Of a stretch of 64,000 nt of DNA, positions 49,073 through 57,947 are shown piece after piece. The notes below the pieces were generated by a model that was given only the letters and a program-made list of their open reading frames with translations, was not told the origin of the DNA and searched no databases. The stretch covers positions 4,915,197-4,979,196 of the forward strand of contig NZ_JACBZT010000001.1 of the NCBI RefSeq assembly GCF_013408985.1, given 5' to 3'. The stretch comes from Petropleomorpha daqingensis. Its GTDB lineage: Bacteria > Actinomycetota > Actinomycetes > Mycobacteriales > Geodermatophilaceae. Within the stretch, counting starts at the first letter, position 1. The number at the start of each line of letters is the position of its first letter. The position numbers and the translations under genes were made by a program.

Positions 49073-49893
49073 GGCTCCTCGCCCGCGGCGGCGATCATCG
49101 CGGCCACCTGCACGGCGGTCGCCGGCTCGACCGGCAGCCGGCCCAGCAGCGCCGGGATCTCGCCGGGTTCCAGGCCCTCGGCGAGCAGCAGCTCCAGCAG
49201 CCGCGAGGCCTCGGCCGGCACCACCGGCAGCGGCAGCCCGGAGGCGCCGAGCGCCGCCTCGGCGAGGAACAGCGCGCCCGGGTCCTCCTCCAGCTCCACC
49301 GGCACCCGGACGGCGCCCCGCGCGGCGGCCTCCGCGGCCCGCACCACCGACAGCGGCAGCCCTTCGGCCTCGACCTCGGCGAGCGGCACGTCGCCGAGCG
49401 CGGCCAGCAGCAGGTGCTCGGCCTCGATCCGCAGCGGGGTCTCCCAGTCCCCCGCCCGGACGACGCCGGCGAGGTCGCTGCCGTCCTCACCGAGCTCGTC
49501 GAGCAGCTCGGCCCAGGCTCGCCGGCGGGAGTCGCGGGCCCGCTCCGCGGCCAGCACGCAGGTCTGCAGCACGAACGGGTCGAGCACCTCGCGGTCGAGC
49601 CGGTCGGCGTAGGTGCCGCCGTCGGGCGTGGCCGCGTTGAGGACGTCGGCGAAGCTGCCCGGCCGCGCGTCGCCGAGCTCCAGCCGTCCCTCCTCGTCAC
49701 CGGACAGCGGCTGGCCGTTGGCGGCGCGGACCCCGATCGTCGTCCCGGTGGTGACCAGCCGCCCGCGGTGGCGCAGGTGGTGCGGCTGGTCGGAGAGGCC
49801 GACGCTCCACGCGCAGGCCTCGGCGACGAGAGCGGGCACCCGCTCGCGCAGCACCTCGCGGGTCAGCATCCCCATCCAGTCGACGTCGAACAC
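49063..49893 (-). CDS. Uncharacterised helical protein
   Basis: I do not recognise this 276-residue protein. It is rich in Ala, Leu and Glu and appears helical: the N-terminus WMGMLTREVLRERVPALVAE, a middle part (RARDSRRRAWAELLDELGED, EAEHLLLAALGDVPLAEVEA) and a C-terminal part that looks like repeats (AEASRLLELLLAEGLEPGEI). No signal peptide, membrane helices or cysteine cluster. It is convergent with the amidase (10-bp overlap). Confidence 0.72.
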   Translation of the reverse strand: MFDVDWMGMLTREVLRERVPALVAEACAWSVGLSDQPHHLRHRGRLVTTGTTIGVRAANGQPLSGDEEGRLELGDARPGSFADVLNAATPDGGTYADRLDREVLDPFVLQTCVLAAERARDSRRRAWAELLDELGEDGSDLAGVVRAGDWETPLRIEAEHLLLAALGDVPLAEVEAEGLPLSVVRAAEAAARGAVRVPVELEEDPGALFLAEAALGASGLPLPVVPAEASRLLELLLAEGLEPGEIPALLGRLPVEPATAVQVAAMIAAAGEEPYA

Positions 49894-49968
49894 GCCCTCC
49901 AGCCTGCGCCACCCGCGCGGGCGACGTCACGTGTGGACGCCCGATCGGCGGGGGTACCGGAACCGCTC

Positions 49969-51453
49969 GTGGCGCTGCACCTGTTCCGCACCAAGCCGGT
50001 CGAGTCCATCGGGGAGTCCGAGGCCGAGGCCGCCGGCGTCGGAAGACTCCGCAAGAACCTCTCCGCCCGGCACCTCGTCGGCTTCGGCATCGGGGTGGTG
50101 ATCGGCACCGGCATCTTCACGCTCACCGGCGTCGAGGCGAAGAACCACGCCGGCCCGGCGGTGGTGATCTCGTTCGTGATCGCCGGCGTCGTCGCCGTCC
50201 TGGCCGCGCTCTGCTACGCCGAGCTCGCCTCGTCGGTGCCGACGGCGGGCAGCGCCTACTCCTACGCCTTCGCCACCGCCGGCGAGCTGGTCGCCTGGAT
50301 CATCGGCTGGGACCTGTTCCTCGAGTTCGCGCTCGGCGCCGCGGTCGTCGCGCGCGGGTGGTCCGGCTACGTGGGCAGCCTGCTGCACCTGCCGCCGTCG
50401 CTGTTCGGGGAGGAGTCGACGGTCAACGTCGGCGCGGTGCTCATCGTCGTCGTCCTGACGGTCATCGCCGTCCTGGGCATCCGCGAGTCCGCCCGGGTGA
50501 CCGGCGGGCTGGTCATCGTCAAGGTCGTCATCTGCGTCTTCGTGATCGTGCTCGGCGCCTGGTACCTCACCGGCGCCAACCTCACCCCGTTCGTGCCGCA
50601 GGGCGAGGCCACGCACGGCGAGGGCGGCCTGGCCCAGCCGCTCATCGGCGCGGTCTTCGGGCTGTCGCCGGCCGCGTTCGGCATCGGCGGCATCCTCACC
50701 GCGGCCGCCGTCGTCTTCTTCTCCTACACCGGCTTCGAGGCCGTCGCGAACCTCTCCGAGGAGACCAAGCGGCCCGGGCGCGACCTGCCGCTCGGTCTGC
50801 TCGGCACGCTGGCGGTCTCGACCGCGCTCTACGTCGGCGTCTCGTTCGTCGTCGTCGGGATGGTGAAGTACACCAAGATCGACGAGGGCGCGCCGATCGC
50901 GAACGCCTTCGACCAGAACGAGCTCGGCTGGGCCTCGGCGCTGGTGTCGCTGGCCGCCGTCGCCGGGCTGACCTCGGTGATCCTCGTCGACCTGGTCACG
51001 GTCAGCCGGATCGGCTTCGCGATGGGCCGCGACGGGCTGCTGCCGCCGATGATCGCCAAGGTGAGCGAGCGCACCGGGACGCCGGTCCGGATGACCCTGG
51101 CCTACGCGGTCGTCGTCGTGGTCATGGCGGCGTTCGTGAAGCTCACGACACTGGCCGACCTGGTCAGCATCGGCACGCTGTTCGCCTTCGTCCTGGTCTC
51201 GATCGCGGTGCCGGTGCTGCGCCGGACCAAGCCCGACCTGGACCGGAAGTTCCGCGTGCCGTGGTCGCCGGTGGTGCCGGTCCTGTCCGCGCTGGCCTGC
51301 CTCTACCTCATGCTCAACCTGAGCGTGGAGACCTGGCTGCGGTTCCTCGCCTGGATGGTCATCGGGCTGGTCTTCTACTTCTCCTACGGCCACCGGCACT
51401 CGCGGATGCGCGCCGAGGTGCAGGCCGAGGAGAAGGTGCGCGCCGGCGCCTGA
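49969..51453 (+). CDS. APC-superfamily amino acid permease (CAT-type cationic amino acid transporter)
   Basis: This 494-residue protein has about 12 hydrophobic helices. The start region HLFRTKPVESIGES then RLRKNLSARHLVGFGIGVVI is the signature of the CAT-like group, and GTGIFTLTGVEAKNHAGPAV is helix 1. The consensus GFEAVANLSEETKRPGRDLP in the middle marks the CAT permeases. It imports amino acids, probably cationic ones, by proton symport. GTG 49969 (VALHLFRTK) is chosen as the start; the open frame runs further upstream but the homology begins here. Confidence 0.92.
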   Translation: MALHLFRTKPVESIGESEAEAAGVGRLRKNLSARHLVGFGIGVVIGTGIFTLTGVEAKNHAGPAVVISFVIAGVVAVLAALCYAELASSVPTAGSAYSYAFATAGELVAWIIGWDLFLEFALGAAVVARGWSGYVGSLLHLPPSLFGEESTVNVGAVLIVVVLTVIAVLGIRESARVTGGLVIVKVVICVFVIVLGAWYLTGANLTPFVPQGEATHGEGGLAQPLIGAVFGLSPAAFGIGGILTAAAVVFFSYTGFEAVANLSEETKRPGRDLPLGLLGTLAVSTALYVGVSFVVVGMVKYTKIDEGAPIANAFDQNELGWASALVSLAAVAGLTSVILVDLVTVSRIGFAMGRDGLLPPMIAKVSERTGTPVRMTLAYAVVVVVMAAFVKLTTLADLVSIGTLFAFVLVSIAVPVLRRTKPDLDRKFRVPWSPVVPVLSALACLYLMLNLSVETWLRFLAWMVIGLVFYFSYGHRHSRMRAEVQAEEKVRAGA

Positions 51454-51515
51454 CCGACAGCCGTTCCACAGCCGCCGTCCACCGGACGGCCACCTGGCCG
51501 GACCAGGGTCGGCCC

Positions 51516-51971
51516 ATGGACGACGCGCTCCGCCGGACGTTGTTCGACCCCGAGACCGCCCACGACCTCGTGCTCGCCCACCGCCCGCCGCTGCCCAGCC
51601 CGGTGGAAGGCGTGGTGTCGGACGCGGTGTGGGGCGAGGTGGTGCGGCTGCTGCGCTGGGCCACGGCGGAGACCGGCGGCTCGCCCAGCCTGGAGGCGGG
51701 CACGTGGTGGCGGCTCGCGGCCGAGTGCGCGGCCTTCCTGCGCCGTTACCCGGGGCTGTCGGCCGAGATCGCCGAGCCGTGGGACGTCGTCCCCGCCCCG
51801 GAGCTGACCGGCACCGGCGCGCAGCGGGTGGCCGCGGCCGCCGAGCGGCTCGGCGGGCTGCTGCACGCGGCGGGACCGCTGCCGCTGCACCGGCTGGCCG
51901 CCGAGGTCGACGCGCTGGGCGCCGCCGCGATCGGTGCCCTGGCCGAGCAGGCTGCCACGCTGTACCGCTAG
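51516..51971 (+). CDS. Uncharacterised small protein
   Basis: This 151-residue protein starts at ATG 51516 (MDDALRRTLFDPETAHDLVL). It is helical, with WGEVVRLLRWATAETGGS, LAAECAAFLRRYPGL and a C-terminal ALGAAAIGALAEQAATLYR, and has no membrane segments. I recognise no family. It follows the permease by about 60 bp and is probably part of the region's small-gene run toward the two-component system. Confidence 0.6.
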   Translation: MDDALRRTLFDPETAHDLVLAHRPPLPSPVEGVVSDAVWGEVVRLLRWATAETGGSPSLEAGTWWRLAAECAAFLRRYPGLSAEIAEPWDVVPAPELTGTGAQRVAAAAERLGGLLHAAGPLPLHRLAAEVDALGAAAIGALAEQAATLYR

Positions 51972-52026
51972 CAACTGTTGGTCTCTCGGACTAGCGTGGG
52001 ACCCCCGACGACGAGGCGAGGCCACC

Positions 52027-52245
52027 ATGGGCGCCACGACGCAGCACGTTCCCGATGCACTCCGGCGGGCCCAGCAGGAGCTCGACCGCAGGTTCGACGA
52101 GATCGCCCGGCAGTACGCCGGTCATCCCCGGTCCGAGGTGCTCGACGTCCTCGAGCACGAGGTGTGCGCCGCCGGCGTCACGCCCGTGCGGCCGGACCTC
52201 TCGGCGCTGGCCCGGCAGATCGCGGAGGCCCCGACCGCCGGCTGA
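52027..52245 (+). CDS. Small helical protein, uncharacterised
   Basis: A 72-residue protein from ATG 52027 (MGATTQHVPDALRRAQQELD), preceded by GACGAGGCGAGGCC as ribosome site. It is amphipathic and helical (RRAQQELDRRFDEIARQYAG), with a C-terminal VRPDLSALARQIAE. A possible promoter lies at 51976-51998 (TTGG...TAGCGT). No known domain. Confidence 0.55.
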   Translation: MGATTQHVPDALRRAQQELDRRFDEIARQYAGHPRSEVLDVLEHEVCAAGVTPVRPDLSALARQIAEAPTAG

Positions 52246-52257
52246 GCTCGGCCGGCG

Positions 52258-52280
52258 ACTTTGAGATCTCGTGACGGTCG
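52258..52280 (+). promoter_or_regulatory. Shared promoter motif, copy 1
   Basis: ACTTTGAGATCTCGTGACGG is the first of three similar elements (see 52927 and 55684). Common to all are ACYTTG, a central GAT or GTT and TGACG. It ends about 60 bp before the zinc-ribbon gene start. Confidence 0.4.
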
Positions 52281-52337
52281 CCCGGACACGCCGGAGACGG
52301 GTGGCGACGGCGCGTGGTCGCCACGCAGCCTCGCAGC

Positions 52338-52586
52338 ATGGAAGCGATCTGGGTCGAGTCCCTGCACAACCTGCACTGCCCTCGCTGCGACACCCGCCTG
52401 GTCCAGCAGGCGCAGCTCTGCTTCGCCCCGGAGCGCGCGACCCACCACTACGTGGGCGAGGTCGGCACGCTGGCCTGCCCCGGCGGCCACGCGCTGCCCG
52501 GCCGCGAGGCCCTCTACGCCTACCGCTCGGAGCAGGGGCACGCGATGAACGCGCCGGTCAGCGAGGTCGAGATGCCCCTCCGCTGA
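52338..52586 (+). CDS. Small zinc-ribbon-like protein
   Basis: An 82-residue protein from ATG 52338 (MEAIWVESLHNLHCPRCDTR). CPRC and a later LACPGGH could bind zinc together with a single Cys/His near QLCFAPERATHHYV. An in-frame GTG at 52314 could add eight residues. It overlaps the 3' end of the convergent STAS gene (29 bp). It may serve as a regulator or a metal-dependent accessory protein. Confidence 0.6.
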   Translation: MEAIWVESLHNLHCPRCDTRLVQQAQLCFAPERATHHYVGEVGTLACPGGHALPGREALYAYRSEQGHAMNAPVSEVEMPLR

Positions 52587-52884
52587 CCTGCACCTCCAGC
52601 ACCCGCCACAGGCCGGTCCGGGCGAGCATGTCCCGGGTGCGCCGGTCGGCCCCGCGCAACGCCAGCGCGCCGCCCCGGGCCCGGCAGATGCGGTGCGCCG
52701 ACAGGAAACTGGCCAGCGCCGGGCTGGACAGGGATGGGACGCCGCTGAGGTCGACCACGATCCGGCGGGCTCCGGCCCGCAGCGCGTCGTGCAGCAGCCA
52801 CCGCGCGTCGGCCAGGCCGTCGACCAGCAGCGCCTCGCTCAGCCGGACGACGACCTCGTCGGCGTCGGGGAGTGCGCGGGTCAT
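52558..52884 (-). CDS. STAS-domain anti-anti-sigma factor-like protein
   Basis: This 108-residue protein (from ATG 52882-52884, MTRALPDADEVVVRL) is a STAS domain: VVVRLSEALLVDGLADARWL, then ARRIVVDLSGVPSLSSPALA (the DxSGVxxLSSxAL motif). The phosphorylatable Ser is present in the loop (SLSSPAL). It may take part in partner-switching control of a sigma factor. It is divergent from the two-component regulator and shares its promoter region. Confidence 0.85.
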   Translation of the reverse strand: MTRALPDADEVVVRLSEALLVDGLADARWLLHDALRAGARRIVVDLSGVPSLSSPALASFLSAHRICRARGGALALRGADRRTRDMLARTGLWRVLEVQVSGGASRPR

Positions 52885-52926
52885 GGCCCGAGCCTCCCCC
52901 TGCGACGTTGCGATCCCCCGGATCGG

Positions 52927-52950
52927 ACCTTTGCGATTCCATGACGGTCC
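52927..52950 (+). promoter_or_regulatory. Shared promoter motif, copy 2
   Basis: ACCTTTGCGATTCCATGACGG lies 25-50 bp before the response-regulator start, in the divergent STAS/regulator region. It matches the copy at 55684 at most positions (TTTGCG, TT, CATGACG). Confidence 0.45.
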
Positions 52951-52972
52951 GTGGGCAGGGCCGTTGCACGGC

Positions 52973-53710
52973 GTGAGCGGTGGCAGCATCGAGCGGGTGT
53001 CCGCACCCCGCCTGCTGCTCGTGGAGGACGACGACCACATCCGGACGGCGCTGCGCTGGGCGCTGGAGGACGAGGGCTACCGGGTCGACGAGGCCGGCAG
53101 CGGTGAGGACGCCTGCTCGCAGGTGCGCGAGGCCGCGCCCGACCTGATGGTGCTCGACCTCATGCTCGGCCGGATGGACGGGTTCGAGGTGGTCCGCGAG
53201 GTCCGGCGGGCGCACGACCTGCCGATCATCGTGGTCAGCGCGCGGGCCGACACCCACGACATCGTCGCCGCGCTCGAGGCCGGCGCGGACGACTACGTGA
53301 CCAAGCCGTTCCAGGTCAAGGAGATCACCGCCCGGCTGCGGGCACTGCGCCGCCGGGCGGGGGCCGCGCCGGCCCCTGGCGAGGGCGGCCCGCGCGAGGT
53401 CGTGCTGGACCGGCACCCGGCCGCGCCCCTCGTGCTGCGCGAGGAGCGGGGCACGGTGCACCGCGGCGACGAGCAGCTGCCCCTGACCGTCACCGAGTTC
53501 CGGCTGCTGTGCGAACTGGCGGCCACCCCGGGCCGGGTGCTCAGCCGGCAGGACCTGCTGCAGCGCGTGTGGCAGCACGGCTTCTTCGGCGACGAGCGGA
53601 TCGTCGACGTGCACGTGCGCCGGCTGCGCACCAAGGTCGAGATCGACGCCGGCGCACCGCGGCTGGTGGTGACCGTCCGAGGGCTGGGCTACCGGCTGGA
53701 CCCGCAGTGA
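52973..53710 (+). CDS. OmpR/PhoB-family response regulator
   Basis: This 245-residue regulator has a receiver domain (about 10-122; LLVEDDDHIRTALRWALEDE, phosphoacceptor Asp in LMVLDLMLGRMDG, Lys in YVTKPFQVKE). A winged-helix output domain follows (LTVTEFRLLCELAATPGRVL, HGFFGDERIVDVHVRRLRTK). GTG 52973 is the longest plausible start; GTG 52997 (VSAPRLLLVEDD) is an alternative with a better-placed GAG and would place the shared promoter motif about 50 bp upstream. Its stop overlaps the sensor kinase start. Confidence 0.92.
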   Translation: MSGGSIERVSAPRLLLVEDDDHIRTALRWALEDEGYRVDEAGSGEDACSQVREAAPDLMVLDLMLGRMDGFEVVREVRRAHDLPIIVVSARADTHDIVAALEAGADDYVTKPFQVKEITARLRALRRRAGAAPAPGEGGPREVVLDRHPAAPLVLREERGTVHRGDEQLPLTVTEFRLLCELAATPGRVLSRQDLLQRVWQHGFFGDERIVDVHVRRLRTKVEIDAGAPRLVVTVRGLGYRLDPQ

Positions 53711-55086
53711 GGCTCGCGCCCGGGCTGCCCCGCGGCCTGCGGGCGCGGATCGTCCTCGCGTTCGCCGCGGGCACGCTGCTGGTCTCCGCCGTCCTCGTCG
53801 GCACCACCTTCCTGCTGGCCCGCAGCTACCTGCTCGACCAGCGGGAGGGCGCGGCGACCCGGCAGGCGTTCGTCGACGCCAACCTGCTGCGCAGCCGGCT
53901 GGCGACCGCGGGCACCGACGTCGGGGACGTGCTGCCCGACCTGGTCCCCAGCGGCGGGGCCGACGTCGTCGTGCGGCGCGGCGGTGCCTGGTACTCCTCG
54001 AGCCTCGACGTCGGCGCGCGGGACGTCCCGGCCGAGCTGCGCGAGATGGTGGCCGGCGGCGCCGCCGGCACCGTGCACGTGAGCTCCGCCGCCGGGCCGC
54101 GCCTGGTCATCGGCGTGCCGGTGGCCGCCGCGGACCTGGAGTTCTACGAGGTCGCCCCCTTGGTCGAGCTGCAGGGCGTGCTGCACACGGTCGCCGGGGT
54201 GCTCGGTGCCGGCGCGGCGACCGCGACCGCCGCGGGAGCGGCGTTCGGCTTCTGGGCCAGCCGTCGCGTCGTGCAGCCGCTGGAGCAGGTGGCCGGGGCG
54301 GCCACGCGGATCGCCGGCGGCGAGCTGACCGCCCGCCTGCCGAGCACCGAGGACCCCGACCTGGTCGCCATCGTGGGCAGCTTCAACTCCATGGTCGACG
54401 CGCTGGCCGCGCGCATCGAGCGGGACAACCGGTTCGTCGGCGACGTGAGCCACGAGCTGCGCAGCCCGTTGACCAGCCTGGTCACCAGCGTCGAGGTGCT
54501 CGCCGCCCGGCGCGACGAGCTGTCCCCGCGGTCGCGGGAGGCGCTGGCGATGGTGGAGGGCCGGCTCGCCCGGTTCCGCACGACGCTGGAGGACCTGCTG
54601 GTGCTGGCCCGGCTCGACAGCGGAACGCCGGACGACGGCCCGCTCCCCCCGGTCGCGCTGGGCGCGCTCACCCGGGAGGTCCTCGCCGCCACCGGCCGCC
54701 CGGCCGGCCTGCTCACCACGGACGACGACCCGAGCACGACCGTGCGCGCGGACAAGCACCGCCTCGAGCGGACCGTGCGCAACCTGCTCGACAACGCCGA
54801 CCGGCACGGTGGCGGCGCCCGCACGGTCCGCGTGGCCCGCCGCGACGGCGTCGTCCTGCTCACCGTCGACGACGCCGGCCCGGGTGTGCCGGTCGAGGAC
54901 CGGGAGCGCATCCTCGAGCGCTTCGCCCGGGGCCAGCAGGCCGCGCGCCGGTCGCTGCCGGGAGCCGGCCTGGGCCTGGCCATCGTGGCCGAGACCGCGG
55001 CCTCGCACGGCGGCGCCGCCTGGTGCTCGACGAGCCCGGACGGCGGCGCGCGGCTCACCCTCTCGCTGCCGGCGGCGACCCCGTGA
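53707..55086 (+). CDS. Sensor histidine kinase (HAMP, HisKA, HATPase)
   Basis: This 459-residue membrane kinase has an N-terminal helix (RARIVLAFAAGTLLVSAVLV), an extracellular sensor of about 130 residues, a second helix (GVLGAGAATATAAGAAFGFW) and a HAMP linker (RRVVQPLEQVAGAATRIAGG). HisKA follows with the phosphoacceptor His in RFVGDVSHELRSPLTSLVTS, then HATPase with NLLDNADRHGGGARTV (N box) and DAGPGVPVEDRERI (G1 box). It would phosphorylate the preceding regulator. GTG 53707 overlaps the regulator stop, and its own stop overlaps the lipoprotein gene. Confidence 0.93.
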   Translation: MRLAPGLPRGLRARIVLAFAAGTLLVSAVLVGTTFLLARSYLLDQREGAATRQAFVDANLLRSRLATAGTDVGDVLPDLVPSGGADVVVRRGGAWYSSSLDVGARDVPAELREMVAGGAAGTVHVSSAAGPRLVIGVPVAAADLEFYEVAPLVELQGVLHTVAGVLGAGAATATAAGAAFGFWASRRVVQPLEQVAGAATRIAGGELTARLPSTEDPDLVAIVGSFNSMVDALAARIERDNRFVGDVSHELRSPLTSLVTSVEVLAARRDELSPRSREALAMVEGRLARFRTTLEDLLVLARLDSGTPDDGPLPPVALGALTREVLAATGRPAGLLTTDDDPSTTVRADKHRLERTVRNLLDNADRHGGGARTVRVARRDGVVLLTVDDAGPGVPVEDRERILERFARGQQAARRSLPGAGLGLAIVAETAASHGGAAWCSTSPDGGARLTLSLPAATP

Positions 55087-55682
55087 GCGGCCGCTGCCGG
55101 CTGCTGGCGCTGGCCGCCGCGGCGGTCCTCACCGGCTGCGGCGTCCCCACGGGCGGCGCGCCGGACCGGATCGACCCCTCCGACGTCCCCTACGGGCTGG
55201 CCTCGCCCTCCCCCGGCACGTCGGCCGCCACCTCCTCCCCCGCGCGGGAGGACCGGCCGCGGGTCTACCTGGTCGATCCCGACGAGGTCCTCGTGCCCAG
55301 CGGTCGCGACGTGTCCGGCACGACCACCCGCGAACGGCTGGACGACCTGCTCGGTCAGCTGGCCGAGGGCCCCACCGCCGGGGAGCGGGACGACGAGCTG
55401 ACCACGGCGCTGCCCCCGCGGATCGCCCTGTCGGTCAGCTCGGTCGCCGGCGGTACGGCGACGATCGACTTCTCGGCCACCAGCGCCTCACCGGCCGGCG
55501 AGCAGACCCGGCGCGCGGTGGGCCAGATCGTGCTCACCGCCACCAGCCTGCCCGGCGTGACGGCGGTGTTGCTCACCCACGACGGCCAGGCGCTGGAGGC
55601 GCCGCTGCCCTCGGGCGAGCTGACGGCCGCACCGCTCACCGCCGCCGACTACGAGCGGCTGCTGGTGGCGCCGCCGTCCTGA
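55083..55682 (+). CDS. Lipoprotein with GerMN domain (LpqB-like)
   Basis: This 199-residue protein has a lipoprotein signal (RCRLLALAAAAVLTGC, lipobox LTGC, about residues 12-17), a Ser/Thr/Pro linker and a GerMN domain (about 75-195; RERLDDLLGQLAEGPTAGER, TATIDFSATSASPAGEQTRR). GerMN lipoproteins such as LpqB associate with sensor kinases (MtrAB). The operon order regulator-kinase-GerMN lipoprotein matches that plan, though the C-terminal beta-propeller of LpqB is missing. It probably modulates the kinase from the outer side of the membrane. Confidence 0.85.
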   Translation: MSGRCRLLALAAAAVLTGCGVPTGGAPDRIDPSDVPYGLASPSPGTSAATSSPAREDRPRVYLVDPDEVLVPSGRDVSGTTTRERLDDLLGQLAEGPTAGERDDELTTALPPRIALSVSSVAGGTATIDFSATSASPAGEQTRRAVGQIVLTATSLPGVTAVLLTHDGQALEAPLPSGELTAAPLTAADYERLLVAPPS

Positions 55683-55683
55683 G

Positions 55684-55702
55684 ACTTTGCGGTTGCATGA
55701 CG
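55684..55702 (+). promoter_or_regulatory. Shared promoter motif, copy 3
   Basis: ACTTTGCGGTTGCATGACG begins right after the lipoprotein stop and ends about 62 bp before the STAS gene. It is the clearest match to copy 2. Confidence 0.45.
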
Positions 55703-55764
55703 AGGCCGTGACGAGTCGCCGGGAGCTCTCGGAACGGCGCCGTCCGGCTGCCAGGGTGGGGCGC

Positions 55765-56025
55765 ATGAGCACCCTCACCGAGGTCGTGGACGCCCGCGGC
55801 GGCACCGTCCGTGCCAGCGGACACCTGACCGCGCAGGGCGCCGATCTGCTGCGCGGCACCGTCGAGCAGCTGCACCGCAGCGGGCACGCCCGCGTGCTCC
55901 TCGATCTGCGGGAGGTGCAGGGCGCCGACGACGCCGGCCTGCACGTGCTGCGCGACGCGGCCCGCGCGCTCGCCGCCGACGGCGGTGAGCTGATGGTCCG
56001 GGCCGCGCCCGGCCGGCCCGCCTGA
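55765..56025 (+). CDS. STAS-domain protein (anti-anti-sigma factor type)
   Basis: An 86-residue STAS domain from ATG 55765 (MSTLTEVVDARGGTVRASGH). The loop RVLLDLREVQGADDAGLHVL is where the usual phosphoserine lies, but here the loop reads ADDAGL with no Ser, so classical phosphorylation is unlikely. It may be a non-switchable STAS protein. It follows the two-component operon, with shared motif copy 3 between. Confidence 0.8.
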   Translation: MSTLTEVVDARGGTVRASGHLTAQGADLLRGTVEQLHRSGHARVLLDLREVQGADDAGLHVLRDAARALAADGGELMVRAAPGRPA

Positions 56026-56097
56026 CCCGGCGCGCCGGGCACGGGGCCGGCGCGCCGGCCCGCGGCACATCATTGGTCGAGCACAACCGTTGGTGGT

Positions 56098-57918
56098 ATG
56101 ACACCATCGGGGGACGTGACCACTCGTGCCCTCCGATCCACCCGCGAGAGCAGGTGGCCGCACTCCCTCCCCCGCACCCTGCAGGAGACCGACGCCGGGC
56201 TGCTCGCCCTGACCCTGCTGGTGGGTGGGGCGACCGGGCTCGGCGCGGTCGCCTTCCGGATGCTCATCGAGGGCCTCACGTGGGTCTTCACGGGCACCGC
56301 GGACTACGCGGTCACACCGGGCGCCCCGCACGGCTGGTTGCCCGGCGTCGGGCGGTGGTTCGTCGTCGTTGTCCCGGTGCTGGCCGGCCTGCTCTACGGC
56401 CCCCTGGTGCACCTCGGCGCACCGGAGGCCCGGGGGCACGGGGTCCCGGAGGTGATGTACGCCGTGGCTCGCCGTGGCGGGCAGATCCCCCCGCGGGTGG
56501 CGGTGGTCAAGTCCCTGGCCTCGGCGCTGTGCATCGGCGGCGGCGGATCGGTCGGCCGCGAGGGCCCCATCGTGCAGATCGGCTCGGCGCTCGGTTCGAC
56601 GATCGGCCGACTGGTGCGGGTGGCCGAGGACCGGCAGCGCCTCCTTGTCGCCTGCGGCGCCGCCGGTGGCATCGCCGCCACCTTCAACGCCCCGATGGCC
56701 GGGGTCGTGTTCGCCATGGAGATCGTGCTGCGCGACTTCACGGCCCGGTCGTTCGGCATGGTGGTCGTCTCCGCCGTCACCTCCAGCGTCGTCGGCCGAA
56801 CCGTGCTCGGCGACCGGCCGTTCCTGGATCTGCCCTCCTTCCGCGTCGAGCACGTGGCCGGCTACGCCCTGTTCGCGCTGCTCGGCGTCCTGGCCGGCGT
56901 CGCCGGGGTGGTCTTCGTCCGGGTGCTCTACGGCATCGAGGACGTCTGCGACCGGGTGTGGCGCGGGCCGGAGTGGCTGCGCCCGGCCGTCGGCGGCATC
57001 CTCCTGGGGCTGCTGCTGCTCGGCGTCCCGCAGATGTACGGCGTCGGGTACCCCGTGCTCGGGAACGGCGTCGTCGGCCGCTACGCGGTCGGAACGCTCC
57101 TGCTGCTGCTCGCCGCGAAGATGGTGGCCACCAGCCTCACCATCGGCATCGGCGGCTCGGGCGGCGTCTTCGCGCCCAGCCTGTTCATCGGCGCGATGCT
57201 CGGCGCGGCGTTCGGGCAGACCGCCGCCGCGGTGGCTCCGGGCGCAGCGGGCGCTGCCGGGGCCTTCGCGCTCGTGGGCATGGCGGCGGTGTTCGCCGGG
57301 GCGGCCCGCGCCCCGATCACCGCCGTCCTCATCGTCTTCGAGCTCACCGGCGAGTACTCGCTGATCCTGCCGCTGATGCTCGCCGTGGCGCTGGCCACCG
57401 GGATCAGCGCACTGCTGTCCCGGACGACGATCTACACCGCCAAGCTCGTGCGCCGCGGGGTCGACCTGGACGCCCCTCCGCCGTCGTGGGCCGCCTCGCA
57501 CCCGGTGCGGGCGGTGATGCAGCCGGCCGCGGAGGTCCTCACCCCCGGCATCTCCCTCTCCGCGGCGGCCGACGCGTTGCGGGCCGCCCCGGGCGGCGAG
57601 CTGCCCCTCACCGACGCCGACGGCCGGCTGCTCGGCGTCCTGACCGCCGAGGCACTCGCCGAGCGGATCGCCGAGGCGGACGCTGCTGCCGACCCGGCGG
57701 CGTGGGCAGAGGTCCGGCCGACGGTGACCCCCGACGACACCGTCGCCGACGCCCTGGACGTTCTGGAGCGGCACTCCGCACACGCACTGCCGGTCGTCGC
57801 GGACGACCGGCTCGTCGGCTGGTTCACCCCTTCTGCCGTGCTGGACCGGATCCGCCAGGAACCTGGCGCCGAGACGCCGCGCCGGGCTGCCCGGCCCGCG
57901 CCCCGACCCTTGGCATAG
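56098..57918 (+). CDS. ClC-family chloride channel/exchanger with CBS domains
   Basis: This 606-residue protein has a ClC core (about 25-450): SVGREGPIVQIGSALGS (GREGPxxxxG), GIAATFNAPMAGVVFAMEI (GxFxxP-like) and GGSGGVFAPSLFIGAMLGAA. Tyr/Glu positions of exchangers need an alignment. The C-terminal 120 residues are a CBS pair (VRAVMQPAAEVLTPGISLS, VTPDDTVADALDVLERHSAH). ATG 56098 is used; GTG 56116 with GGGGGAC before it is an alternative start. It would move chloride, coupled or not to protons. Confidence 0.93.
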   Translation: MTPSGDVTTRALRSTRESRWPHSLPRTLQETDAGLLALTLLVGGATGLGAVAFRMLIEGLTWVFTGTADYAVTPGAPHGWLPGVGRWFVVVVPVLAGLLYGPLVHLGAPEARGHGVPEVMYAVARRGGQIPPRVAVVKSLASALCIGGGGSVGREGPIVQIGSALGSTIGRLVRVAEDRQRLLVACGAAGGIAATFNAPMAGVVFAMEIVLRDFTARSFGMVVVSAVTSSVVGRTVLGDRPFLDLPSFRVEHVAGYALFALLGVLAGVAGVVFVRVLYGIEDVCDRVWRGPEWLRPAVGGILLGLLLLGVPQMYGVGYPVLGNGVVGRYAVGTLLLLLAAKMVATSLTIGIGGSGGVFAPSLFIGAMLGAAFGQTAAAVAPGAAGAAGAFALVGMAAVFAGAARAPITAVLIVFELTGEYSLILPLMLAVALATGISALLSRTTIYTAKLVRRGVDLDAPPPSWAASHPVRAVMQPAAEVLTPGISLSAAADALRAAPGGELPLTDADGRLLGVLTAEALAERIAEADAAADPAAWAEVRPTVTPDDTVADALDVLERHSAHALPVVADDRLVGWFTPSAVLDRIRQEPGAETPRRAARPAPRPLA

Positions 57919-57947
57919 AGAAACTTTCCGGCGGGCACAGGGAGGGC

